IMG/VR virus record: IMGVR_UViG_3300030108_002488 | Location: 18,436 to 74,771 of that record | Length of the DNA stretch: 56,336 nt | Source of the DNA: a virus | Direction: 5' to 3' (one strand) | Part shown: positions 15,544 through 23,258 of the stretch, in pieces | Numbering within the stretch: the first letter of the stretch is position 1 | Layout of the letters: every line of letters begins with the position of its first letter | Translations under genes and position numbers: made by a program | The notes under the pieces: generated by a model | What the model was told of the DNA's origin: nothing | What the model saw: only the letters and a program-made list of their open reading frames with translations | Database searches by the model: none

Positions 15544-16124
15544 AACAAGTAAGTGAAATGGAATGGACAGACGGCACAGCCAAGGCATTGAAGAAGTTGG
15601 CTAGTGCTATAGAGAGACAAGAGAAAAGTAGACACACACCTGATGAAGATTACTACAGTAATCCTGAACTAATGGTGATGGACATGCTCACTGGTAGTAC
15701 TGTTATGTTACAGACTGAGCCACACACAGGAGGTAAGACTCATGGTAATGGTTACAGAAGATGTGCTTCAGTGACACAAAGAATACCTGCTAAGATGCAG
15801 ACCAAGAAGATGATAGGTAGATTACTTAGAATGAGTATACGTAACTTCGTATCATTAGATGCATCAGATGATGAGTACAGTGTTGTTGTTGCTAAAGCAA
15901 TCAAAGACATAGCCGCTATGTTAGTAGATGAGAGTGAGTGGAGTGTTGAGGAAGATAAGTATGCTAGTGCATTACAATCAGCGATATCTGATTTGATGGA
16001 ACTAACTACATCAGTAAGAGCAGGTGACTCATTACTAAAAGTTGAGGCTATACCTATGAGTACAGCACACATGGATGTGAGTAAGATAGTGAACAAAATA
16101 AAATTAGAGGAGGAAATAAAATGA
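15540..16124 (+). CDS. Hypothetical 194-residue helical protein
   Basis: This unknown protein is mostly helical, with a Gly-rich basic segment in the middle (HTGGKTHGNGYRR) and regularly spaced hydrophobics in the C-terminal half. I chose ATG 15540 for its ATGA overlap. Confidence 0.65.
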   Translation: MKQVSEMEWTDGTAKALKKLASAIERQEKSRHTPDEDYYSNPELMVMDMLTGSTVMLQTEPHTGGKTHGNGYRRCASVTQRIPAKMQTKKMIGRLLRMSIRNFVSLDASDDEYSVVVAKAIKDIAAMLVDESEWSVEEDKYASALQSAISDLMELTTSVRAGDSLLKVEAIPMSTAHMDVSKIVNKIKLEEEIK

Positions 16125-16321
16125 AAAGAGTAACGATAGAAGAAGCAGATATAGATGAAGAAGGAAATGAAATAGTAATAGACAGTAGAGAATTAAATGT
16201 TTGTGATAAATGTGCTAATAATTATGTCATGGATGTTGATATAGTTTTCATAGAAAATACATCTTATGATGGTGACTGTGATGACTGTGGAGAATTTGAG
16301 CAAGGGGTGTGGGAAGAATGA
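16121..16321 (+). CDS. 66-residue zinc-ribbon protein
   Basis: CDKC (residues 28-31) and CDDC (residues 53-56) supply four zinc ligands in an otherwise very acidic protein. The function is unknown. It has ATGA overlaps at both ends. Confidence 0.65.
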   Translation: MKRVTIEEADIDEEGNEIVIDSRELNVCDKCANNYVMDVDIVFIENTSYDGDCDDCGEFEQGVWEE

Positions 16322-16521
16322 AGAAATATAAATATGAATATACGAAAGAAGAAACAGAAGACCCTGATTGGGAAAAGAATCTAGGTAAACTATTCAGATA
16401 CCAATACGGATGTAATGGATGTGGAGGTAGTTTCGACCCTAACTATGGTGGGGAGATAGAAGAAGAAACAGGTAGACTAAACATGTGTGGTAGTTGTTTA
16501 GACAAAGGGGTGACAGTGTGA
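16318..16521 (+). CDS. 67-residue zinc-ribbon protein
   Basis: CNGCGG and CGSC, about 25 residues apart, form a zinc ribbon after a Lys/Tyr/Glu-rich N-terminus. The gene ends in KGVTV, encoded by the GGGGTGAC ribosome-binding site of the next gene. Confidence 0.65.
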   Translation: MKKYKYEYTKEETEDPDWEKNLGKLFRYQYGCNGCGGSFDPNYGGEIEEETGRLNMCGSCLDKGVTV

Positions 16522-16590
16522 GTAAGTTAGAAGCATTTACTGACTCAACTTATCATAAAAGGGGTGACACTGTGAGTAAGTTAGAAGCAT
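16504..16590 (+). repeat. 54-nt tandem duplication carrying an RBS and GTG start
   Basis: The 33 bases at 16504-16536 recur at 16558-16590 with one mismatch (G16516 against C16570), giving a period of 54 bases. Each copy holds GGGGTGAC, the GTG start and the codons for SKLEA. The duplication is in frame. Confidence 0.85.
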
Positions 16591-16733
16591 TAAAGGGAAT
16601 GAAAAGTGGCTATGAACTTTCATTGAAGGAAATGAAGAAAGCACTTGACGAATTACAACTTAGATACGATGTAATTCAAGAGCATTTAGAAAATGTTGAA
16701 GAAGCGATAGCACATGAAGAGGTGACAGCATGA
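16518..16733 (+). CDS. Coiled-coil protein with duplicated start site
   Basis: This is 71 residues from GTG 16518, or 53 from the duplicated GTG 16572. From about residue 25 on it is one long charged helix with leucine heptads, probably a coiled coil. Both GTG codons follow an identical GGGGTGAC, so two N-terminal forms may be made. The end (EEVTA) encodes the binding site for the next gene. Confidence 0.65.
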   Translation: MSKLEAFTDSTYHKRGDTVSKLEALKGMKSGYELSLKEMKKALDELQLRYDVIQEHLENVEEAIAHEEVTA

Positions 16734-17272
16734 ACATATTCGTATTAGATGAAAACCCAATAACAGCGGCGAGAATGTACTGTGATAAACATTCACCTAA
16801 AATGGTTGTAGAACTTTTACAACAACTTGGTAGTGCAGTCATCCGTCATGGTGCTACACCTGAACAAATGCCTCTTACGAGCAAAGGCACACCTTTGAAG
16901 GGTGGCTATCATAATCACCCATGTACAATTTGGTGTGGTGAATCACAGGCTAATTTTATATGGGCATCAATACATGCCATTGAGTTATGTCTTGAATTTA
17001 CTCGCCGCTTTGGTAAGACTCATTTTTGTGAGAAAGGTATTCGCCATCTCGCTAACATGTACACACTTATCCCTAGTGGTGGTTTAACAGATTTTGCTAG
17101 AGCGTTTGACTTACAAAACCCTGACCTTGCTCACCTTTATGATGAAGATAAGTATACAGCAGTTGAAGCATACAGAGAATTCTATCACACCAAACGATTC
17201 TCTAACGGTTTACCTAAATGGGAACACTCTGTTACTCCTAGTTGGTGGCAAGGCGTGGAGGTGACGGCGTGA
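16730..17272 (+). CDS. Pyrimidine-dimer-glycosylase-like phage protein
   Basis: This 180-residue protein follows a pattern common in phage proteins and related to the T4 endonuclease V-like family (Pyr_excise). The features are MNIFVLDENPITAARMYCDKH at the N-terminus, KMVVELLQQL, then YHNHPCTIWCGES with FIWASIHAIELCLEFTRRFGK, and AYREFY..K near the end with WW before the tail. A role in repair of UV damage is plausible. It could instead be an uncharacterised relative with other activity. The final codons (GVEVTA) overlap the next gene's binding site. Confidence 0.6.
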   Translation: MNIFVLDENPITAARMYCDKHSPKMVVELLQQLGSAVIRHGATPEQMPLTSKGTPLKGGYHNHPCTIWCGESQANFIWASIHAIELCLEFTRRFGKTHFCEKGIRHLANMYTLIPSGGLTDFARAFDLQNPDLAHLYDEDKYTAVEAYREFYHTKRFSNGLPKWEHSVTPSWWQGVEVTA

Positions 17273-17424
17273 GTTGTGATTGTGATTGGGAAAGACTCAA
17301 CATAAATCCCGTAGGCTACACCCCTACGGGTAGAGAGCAACACGAATGGTATTGTTCATTCTGTAAGAGTAGAAGAGTATCTTCTAAATATCCTTACAAG
17401 CGAAGCGTGGAGGTGACAGCATGA
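17269..17424 (+). CDS. 51-residue zinc-knuckle protein
   Basis: This protein starts at GTG inside the previous stop (GTGA). Residues CDC at 3-5 and CSFC later supply four cysteines. A Gly/Pro/Arg segment lies between and a basic stretch follows. It ends with SVEVTA, encoded by the standard binding-site cassette. Confidence 0.6.
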   Translation: MSCDCDWERLNINPVGYTPTGREQHEWYCSFCKSRRVSSKYPYKRSVEVTA

Positions 17425-17618
17425 GAGGTATTGAAGGATGGAGAACTATGTGTAAAGAAGAAGTAGAGGCTTTTCAAAAAGAACATGAGATACCCGTATT
17501 AAGAAAGAGTCGTGAAATGTATATCTGTGATGAAGAAGAAATGGTAGCATTTCCTTGTTGGACTATTAATGGTATAAGATACCGAGTCTTTCACAAAGGC
17601 GTGGAGGTGACAGCATGA
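17421..17618 (+). CDS. Hypothetical 65-residue protein
   Basis: This unknown protein has a helical first half and a short beta second half (FPCWTINGIRYRVF), with three scattered cysteines. It ends in GVEVTA. Confidence 0.6.
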   Translation: MRGIEGWRTMCKEEVEAFQKEHEIPVLRKSREMYICDEEEMVAFPCWTINGIRYRVFHKGVEVTA

Positions 17619-17800
17619 TACCTTCCAAAGAACAAATAGATATCTTGAAATTAATACATGAATTACCAAATAAAGAATTATGTCAAATGATAGGTTATCT
17701 TGGAAATATGATATCAGAGCGTATGAGAGTAGAAACTCATCTTAAAGAAAAGTATTTTGAAGAACAAACCACTTATGAGAAAGATGAGGAGATACCATGA
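17615..17800 (+). CDS. Helical 61-residue protein
   Basis: This unknown protein is almost entirely helical with a charged C-terminus. It starts behind GTGGAGGTGACAGC and has ATGA overlaps at both ends. Confidence 0.55.
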   Translation: MIPSKEQIDILKLIHELPNKELCQMIGYLGNMISERMRVETHLKEKYFEEQTTYEKDEEIP

Positions 17801-17907
17801 GTAATCCATGTTCAGATTGTGGAGAACATATGTTATACCTATGGACTATGATGCCTGTATGTGTCAATAAAGATTGTAAAAGGTATAAGGTTGAGGTGAC
17901 AGCGTAA
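17797..17907 (+). CDS. 36-residue zinc-ribbon microprotein
   Basis: CSDC at 5-8 and C-x4-C at 22-27 make a minimal zinc ribbon. It ends in VEVTA and joins the next gene by TAATG. Confidence 0.55.
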   Translation: MSNPCSDCGEHMLYLWTMMPVCVNKDCKRYKVEVTA

Positions 17908-18101
17908 TGTCATACCACCATACAGAAGATGGTGAGATTAACCATTGTACCTTGTGTGATGAGTTGATTCCTGAAAGAGTGAAGATATGGGGGAGTGGAA
18001 CGCACCAATGTATGAGTGGAATACCTGTTTGTTACTGGTGCGCTTCTAAGATTACAGATTACATGATAGAGTTAAGGGAGGACACACAGCGTGAAAATTA
18101 G
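17907..18101 (+). CDS. 64-residue zinc-finger-like protein
   Basis: CTLC (14-17) and CYWC (42-45) with an extra Cys at 35 and several His residues suggest a zinc-binding domain. A helical tail follows. The function is unknown. Confidence 0.6.
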   Translation: MSYHHTEDGEINHCTLCDELIPERVKIWGSGTHQCMSGIPVCYWCASKITDYMIELREDTQREN

Positions 18102-18444
18102 ATACAATTGCTACGATTGCGGAGAACTATTCTTTACCTACTCATCTAATAAGGTGTTGGATAAACCTATCTGTCCTAAATGTAGAAGCGTTAAACTACG
18201 CTCTACTAATTCTGAAACTAAGTTAGAGAGTTTAGAAGATAGAGTTCACTCGCTTGAAAAACTATCGACTATAAATTACGAGGCCGTAATGTATGAATTT
18301 AAAGATAAAATACAAGAGATATGTAAAGATGTGATAAATGAATACACGAAAGCATTCGATGAAAAGTTAATGAAAATACATGGGAGTGTGGCTACACTTA
18401 ACACTAGGATTTTAAAATTACAAGAGGAGAATGACCATGAGTGA
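18091..18444 (+). CDS. Zinc-ribbon plus coiled-coil protein
   Basis: This 117-residue protein starts at GTG behind GGGAGG. CYDC (7-10) and CPKC (28-31) form an N-terminal zinc ribbon. A long charged helical segment (about 50-115) is probably a coiled coil. It lies directly before, and overlaps, the TFB-like cyclin-box gene. The pair is therefore reminiscent of a split TFB (zinc ribbon and cyclin fold on separate chains), but that relation is speculative. Confidence 0.6.
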   Translation: MKIRYNCYDCGELFFTYSSNKVLDKPICPKCRSVKLRSTNSETKLESLEDRVHSLEKLSTINYEAVMYEFKDKIQEICKDVINEYTKAFDEKLMKIHGSVATLNTRILKLQEENDHE

Positions 18445-18775
18445 TAAAGCAGACGCATTAGCACGTTCAGTATACGCACACAAAAACAATGATAGAAGTA
18501 TGGAGTTAGCGAAAGCGCTAGGTTTGAATGTATCAGACTATGCCTCCATTAGGATATTACATGAAAGAGTATCATCTAACCCCTCATGGGAGAATCAAAG
18601 AAGTCCACATGGATTGATGGTAGACTGTACATATCTAGTGGCTAAGAAGAAAGGTATGAAAGTAAGCGCACAAAAGATTCGTAAACTCACTATGGAATTA
18701 TTCAATGTTAGCACACAACCTAGACCTAGTGTGTGGCAGAGATATTTCAAGAAAGAGATAGAGGAATGTCTATGA
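18431..18775 (+). CDS. TFB-like protein with a single cyclin-box repeat
   Basis: This is a 114-residue protein. It lines up by eye with the second cyclin repeat of archaeal TFB/TFIIB: LAKALGL, then a helix with SIRILHERV, then RSPHGLMVDCTYLVAKKKGM (TFB: KSPAGL.AAALYIA...G), an Ile-containing helix, and WQRYFKKEIEE at the end (TFB: RYKELVE). The zinc ribbon and first repeat are missing. It might recruit or redirect RNA polymerase to viral promoters, or block host TFB. ATG 18437 is an alternative start. The match needs a profile search. Confidence 0.5.
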   Translation: MTMSDKADALARSVYAHKNNDRSMELAKALGLNVSDYASIRILHERVSSNPSWENQRSPHGLMVDCTYLVAKKKGMKVSAQKIRKLTMELFNVSTQPRPSVWQRYFKKEIEECL

Positions 18776-20028
18776 TGTTCAGTAAGATTGCAGATATACA
18801 TGAGCGTTTGAGATTAGGTGCAGACAGAACAGAACAACTCTCACGTCTAAAGAATAAAGATGATGCGTTGTTATGCTATGAGTTGTTCTATCCAAGTGAA
18901 GCACAGATTACACACAGTTCAGTTATATCAAGACTGGCAGAACAATCAGGAATTTATTATGATGTAGTAAAAGATTTACTTCCTGAATCAGTTCCACTAT
19001 GGATGACACTTGCGTCTGAGAGTAGCGCATCAGGTTCAAGAGGTTACAGTGCAAAAGACGTTTTGGACTTTCCTTATAAAGCAGCATCATTATTAGAAAC
19101 AGCGCATCGTTTCAATGAGATTGAGGCTAGATTGGTTTGGAGATTTGTTACTAAATCTAAACCTGTCATTAGTAAGAGAACGTTCTTTGGAACTATAGCA
19201 CGACTCAAGAAGTTACCACCATATGTAGTAAAGAGTAACATGACTAGAGATACTCTAATCAAAATGTATGATGACCCCGAGGGAGTCAAAGCATTAGAGC
19301 ACTGGTATCAATTCCCTAATATGTTTCCAGCCCCTATGAGATGGAAGCCTTGGAACAAATTACATCCACCTGAAGAGCACACAGTTGCTATACCGATACC
19401 ATCTAATGCATTGGTTTACTCCTGTCAAGGTAGTTTAAGGAATCGTAATGGAGATAGAATCAAGAGAGTGACTAATGATAATGCTTACATAGAAATGGCA
19501 GGTGACGTAGTGGTGGACTACGTGAACTATGATAGTCCCCATTTATCGTTTATAGAGAGGACTAAAGAGCAGAATATAATCAAGTTTGATTTGACACAAC
19601 ATGGGGCATGGGATGGTACTCTAAAGTGTCTAAAAGAAGACGATGTAGAATGTATAAGATTTGTTAATCCTAATCAAACATTCAAGCCTGATGGGATAGG
19701 AGGTTACGTTATGTATCCACACCGTAATCGAATATTCCTACGTCTAAATAATAAACTGAAAGATAACGGGTGGGAACTTGCCGCACTAGATGGTGTAGAT
19801 GATTTCTTACCTGTGTGTACTATAATTAAAGAGGATTTGAATATGGAGATAGATGATGAGTCTTGTATTGTAGTAGAGGTAATCGCTATCAGAGTTAACA
19901 GTGATGGCGAAATAATAGAGAAAGAATTTGTGGATATAAGAAACGATTTGGGTATCAGTGATGTTATCCAAATCACAGAATTAATAGAAAGAGGAATGGA
20001 AAATGACGAGAATAATAAGACAGAGTGA
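18772..20028 (+). CDS. Hypothetical 418-residue protein, possibly a degenerate DNA ligase
   Basis: The N-terminal 150 residues are helical and loosely resemble the DNA-binding domain of archaeal ATP-dependent ligases. A segment FPAPMRWKPW and a later NRNGDRIKR fall where the ligase core would begin, but no K-x-D-G nucleotidylation motif is visible. The C-terminal half is beta-rich. If it is ligase-like it is probably inactive or very divergent; an unrelated protein is equally possible. I chose ATG 18772 for its ATGA overlap and a GAGG eight bases upstream. Confidence 0.4.
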   Translation: MMFSKIADIHERLRLGADRTEQLSRLKNKDDALLCYELFYPSEAQITHSSVISRLAEQSGIYYDVVKDLLPESVPLWMTLASESSASGSRGYSAKDVLDFPYKAASLLETAHRFNEIEARLVWRFVTKSKPVISKRTFFGTIARLKKLPPYVVKSNMTRDTLIKMYDDPEGVKALEHWYQFPNMFPAPMRWKPWNKLHPPEEHTVAIPIPSNALVYSCQGSLRNRNGDRIKRVTNDNAYIEMAGDVVVDYVNYDSPHLSFIERTKEQNIIKFDLTQHGAWDGTLKCLKEDDVECIRFVNPNQTFKPDGIGGYVMYPHRNRIFLRLNNKLKDNGWELAALDGVDDFLPVCTIIKEDLNMEIDDESCIVVEVIAIRVNSDGEIIEKEFVDIRNDLGISDVIQITELIERGMENDENNKTE

Positions 20029-20446
20029 AGACGACAATGGATTCTTTATCGGATTGGGCTACATTTTAGCATCAATGCGATTCAAAGTTTACATAGTGAA
20101 GAAAGCAGACAACACAGCAGGGTTTCAAGTAAGACGGAAAATCTACTGGTCACAGAAGAAACCAAGGTTACCTATGGTCCCGAAGATAGACTATGTACTA
20201 TCTATTGCGGCTATGGGGTATCAAGATGAATATACCACTGGTGACCATTTGAATAGAATAGTACAGTTAGTAAAGAAACTGGATAATGAATATAACATAA
20301 GAGATTCATTTGTTGACCAAATAGGATTTCATATGCTTTGCTGGACAATTGATAATCCCCATCCACAAAACTATGAAGAGTTTGTAGAGTGGGCTTTAGC
20401 ATTTGATGATGAAGAAAAAATGATGGTGGAATTCGATGAAAACTGA
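20003..20446 (+). CDS. Hypothetical 147-residue protein
   Basis: This unknown protein has a basic, Trp/Lys-rich segment (about 45-60) and an acidic C-terminus. It overlaps the preceding gene by 26 bases, more than usual here. Its stop shares one base with promoter copy 5. Confidence 0.6.
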   Translation: MTRIIRQSEDDNGFFIGLGYILASMRFKVYIVKKADNTAGFQVRRKIYWSQKKPRLPMVPKIDYVLSIAAMGYQDEYTTGDHLNRIVQLVKKLDNEYNIRDSFVDQIGFHMLCWTIDNPHPQNYEEFVEWALAFDDEEKMMVEFDEN

Positions 20447-20470
20447 TTCAGTATATAAAGAAACAGTATT
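20446..20470 (+). promoter_or_regulatory. Serial promoter, copy 5
   Basis: ATTCAGTATATAAAGAAACA plus GTATT. The only core difference from the others is T to A in the TATA box. It begins on the last base of the previous stop. Start codon 20498 is exactly 52 bases downstream, with AGGGAG in between. It drives the replication block. Confidence 0.8.
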
Positions 20471-20497
20471 ACAGATTTTAGAAAAGAGGGAGATAAA

Positions 20498-21013
20498 ATG
20501 AAAGTTAGATTTGGTAAAAGACAATTAAAAACTATAAGGGCTGGTATTAAGCATCTAAATAATCATGCACTTGACATCTTTGAGGCTCAATTTAATGAGA
20601 ACGAAGATGAAAGTGGTGAATGGTTACCGATTGAAGGATGGCCCGCTTCCCTTACACCTAAAGTTCATGAAAATCTTCATGAAGCACTTGGTTTACTTCA
20701 AGGTGCATTTGCTGTGCAAAGTGAGGAAGACGATTATTTAAAGAAACAGAATGGTAAACCGAATGTTACTCTTGATACTTCAATTTTCAAAACAGATGTT
20801 ATGCGTTGTGCTGCTCGTTGGCTCTTAGTTGATAGTGTTGATTTAAATTTAGGAGAGCATAATGAAGTGGGTTACGATATAGAATATAGAGACCATATGA
20901 GATTCAGAGAAAAACTTGAAAATAAAGTTGATGATATTGATTGGGGATTTGACGTAGACTACAGATGTGGCTTTTTCTGCTGCTCAGAGGAGAGTGATGT
21001 TATTTGCTACTAA
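20498..21013 (+). CDS. Hypothetical 171-residue protein, first gene of the replication block
   Basis: This unknown protein has a basic N-terminus and a long acidic remainder, with a cysteine-rich end (CGFFCC). It is promoter-proximal and overlaps the clamp-loader frame. No motif links it to replication. Confidence 0.6.
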   Translation: MKVRFGKRQLKTIRAGIKHLNNHALDIFEAQFNENEDESGEWLPIEGWPASLTPKVHENLHEALGLLQGAFAVQSEEDDYLKKQNGKPNVTLDTSIFKTDVMRCAARWLLVDSVDLNLGEHNEVGYDIEYRDHMRFREKLENKVDDIDWGFDVDYRCGFFCCSEESDVICY

Positions 21014-21948
21014 ATGCAGAAGTACATTGTATAGAGGATATTGCTGGACAATCAGCATTTAAGAAAGATGCTATTGGTTGGAGAGAAGATGGTAAATATC
21101 CCGATGCTATTTTATTATATGGCCCCCCGGGAACTGGTAAGACTACAAGTGCTCATGTGATAGCAAGAGAACTACTTGGTGAATTTTACGACCCTATCAA
21201 TTACATAGTCACGAATGCTAGTGACGATAGAGGTATTGATTTCATACGTAAAGACTTGAAACAGTGGAGTAAAGTTAGAGCCATTGGTGCTGACCGTAGA
21301 GTAATCATAATGGATGAGGCCGATGGTCTTACTCCTGCGGCTCAAGATGCGGCTAGACAAATTATAGAAACTAATGCTGACACTACATTGTTTATCCTCA
21401 CTGCTAATGATGTGAGTAAGATACGCCCTGCTATCAAGAGTAGGTGTGTATGTTATGAGTTCACTAAGATTTCAAATGAAGATGGTGCTAATCGACTCAT
21501 GGATATTTTCCATCCACTATATGAATCTCGTGGACATAACACCGCTCGGAGAGATTCTTACATGAAACTAATGCAACATGTAGGTGGAGACCTACGTAGT
21601 GCAATAGCCATCGCTGAATTACATGATGAACCCGAAGAATTACTTTCTAAACTAAGTGACGAAGGTAATGGTAGTAAGACCGCTCTTGCGGCCATCAGTG
21701 GTGAGTATGGAGACATGCGTAAACAATTTTATTCGATGCTTGATAGAGGTATGAGTCTTACCTTTGTCATGAAAACATTTCACGAGAACCTAACCGAGTT
21801 CTTTGAGATGGATACAGATACAACATGGACAATCATGAGTGTACTAGGTGAAATGATACCTAACATGTATGAATGGCCTATCGGTTCATATTCCTTTATA
21901 GATTGCTTTGTAGCGAGACTAAAAAAGGAGGTAGAAAAAAATGATTGA
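21004..21948 (+). CDS. rfcS: RFC small-subunit-like clamp loader ATPase
   Basis: This is a 314-residue AAA+ ATPase of the archaeal replication factor C small-subunit type, which opens the PCNA ring and loads it at primer ends. It shows GPPGTGKT at 40-47 (Walker A), NASDDRGID, MDEAD at 103-107 (Walker B) and SRC at 146-148 with the arginine finger. The start is unclear. The TTG at 21004 gives a short N-terminus lacking the usual KYRP motif. A better-placed ATG at 20997 lies in another frame and encodes a KCRSTL segment there. A frameshift or sequence error is possible. No large subunit is seen. Confidence 0.9.
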   Translation: MLLNAEVHCIEDIAGQSAFKKDAIGWREDGKYPDAILLYGPPGTGKTTSAHVIARELLGEFYDPINYIVTNASDDRGIDFIRKDLKQWSKVRAIGADRRVIIMDEADGLTPAAQDAARQIIETNADTTLFILTANDVSKIRPAIKSRCVCYEFTKISNEDGANRLMDIFHPLYESRGHNTARRDSYMKLMQHVGGDLRSAIAIAELHDEPEELLSKLSDEGNGSKTALAAISGEYGDMRKQFYSMLDRGMSLTFVMKTFHENLTEFFEMDTDTTWTIMSVLGEMIPNMYEWPIGSYSFIDCFVARLKKEVEKND

Positions 21949-23248
21949 AGAAAAAGATAATGATAAAGAAGAATGGAAAGAACTACCAAGCGGTGTTCTT
22001 GAACGACTAGAAAAGTATGCTGAACGTATGAAAAGAGATATGAATACTGTTTACGCAGAGTTTCTAAAGTACATAGAACATCATGGTTGTTATAATTGGA
22101 AAGATGAAGAAGAAGACCTACTAGAGGATTGGACAGAACAAATGGTTGTTGAGTTTAGAACATCCAGTGGTTCAAGTATGTCAGGTATGATACCTTATGT
22201 TGGATGTTTTGTAGGAGTCGCTGAAAGAACCCAAGATAGACGTGTAAACTTAGTGAGAAGAGCGAAAAGAGATTTTACTCTTGATGCTAGTAATGCAGTA
22301 GATAGTGGGTTTGTAGGACACTATGAAAAATCAGGAGGAAAATGGATTCTTGTCACTAAAAACGGAAAAGAAGATGTGGGCTTGTCTACAGATGAAGTAC
22401 CTGAACACACATTCATAGCAGATGGTGAAAGAATATGTTTACTAGCACAAAATGGTAAACCTAAAGCCATGTCTATGTTGGGTCGTTACTACTATTTCTT
22501 GGGTGCTCCTGAAGAACAATTTACTAATGACAACGCTATTCAAATGTGGAGATTAGACATGCAAGGTGAAGACAGAGATGCAGAAGTGATTATTGGTGAA
22601 CCATGTACAATCATGGCTAGACCACCTAATGAAAATGCAGCAGAAGGTTGGAAAGATGTTCTAAATGTATCTATGGGAACTCGTGATAACATAGTCTACA
22701 ATGATGGATTTGTAAAAGCAGAAATGACTCATTTATTAAATCCATACAAACTATGGTTAGATAAAGAACTACATGGTATATACACACCATTGGAAGATTT
22801 AGTAGAGGCTTACGAAACAGGTAGTAGAAGTTTCACTATCAACGGTGAACAAGGTAAATCAGGACCAATAGTATTCACTAAAGGTACAGTAAACCGTATG
22901 AGCACAGAAGGTAGAGATAGTGAATATGATGAAAGAGGTAAAAGTTACTCTTTGAGTTTGACATCCACAGGACTACACAGTTCTTACGGTCAAGGAAATA
23001 GTAGTGAAGTTATGTGTTGGATTAGCGGTGCTTGTAATGATTTAACAAGTCCTTTTGTTGCTAGACAGGGCGAAGAAATCATACCTTATGCAGAACGCTC
23101 CACTGTTTTAGTTTGTGGACGTGTGGCTGTTAAGAGACAAGATGGTAGAGATATTCCTAGTTTGAAAGTGTTAGGTGTTTATGCTCACCCAAGAAGAATC
23201 AGGAAAAGAGAAGATGGTGGAGACACAAGTAAGTCTCAATTTGAATAA
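21941..23248 (+). CDS. Possible RPA-like single-strand DNA-binding protein
   Basis: This 435-residue protein sits between the clamp loader and a RecA-like ATPase. A short acidic helical N-terminus is followed by beta-rich sections typical in rhythm of OB folds (for example SRSFTINGEQGKSGPIVFTKG and STVLVCGRVAVKRQDG), and the end is basic then acidic. Position and beta content suggest an RPA-type ssDNA binder. No zinc finger is visible and the match is not specific. It follows GGAGGT. Confidence 0.45.
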   Translation: MIEEKDNDKEEWKELPSGVLERLEKYAERMKRDMNTVYAEFLKYIEHHGCYNWKDEEEDLLEDWTEQMVVEFRTSSGSSMSGMIPYVGCFVGVAERTQDRRVNLVRRAKRDFTLDASNAVDSGFVGHYEKSGGKWILVTKNGKEDVGLSTDEVPEHTFIADGERICLLAQNGKPKAMSMLGRYYYFLGAPEEQFTNDNAIQMWRLDMQGEDRDAEVIIGEPCTIMARPPNENAAEGWKDVLNVSMGTRDNIVYNDGFVKAEMTHLLNPYKLWLDKELHGIYTPLEDLVEAYETGSRSFTINGEQGKSGPIVFTKGTVNRMSTEGRDSEYDERGKSYSLSLTSTGLHSSYGQGNSSEVMCWISGACNDLTSPFVARQGEEIIPYAERSTVLVCGRVAVKRQDGRDIPSLKVLGVYAHPRRIRKREDGGDTSKSQFE

Positions 23249-23258
23249 GGTGATATAA

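Noticed and set aside
18772-20028. ATP-dependent DNA ligase
   Set aside because: No K-x-D-G motif could be found. I kept it as hypothetical, with ligase ancestry only as a possibility.
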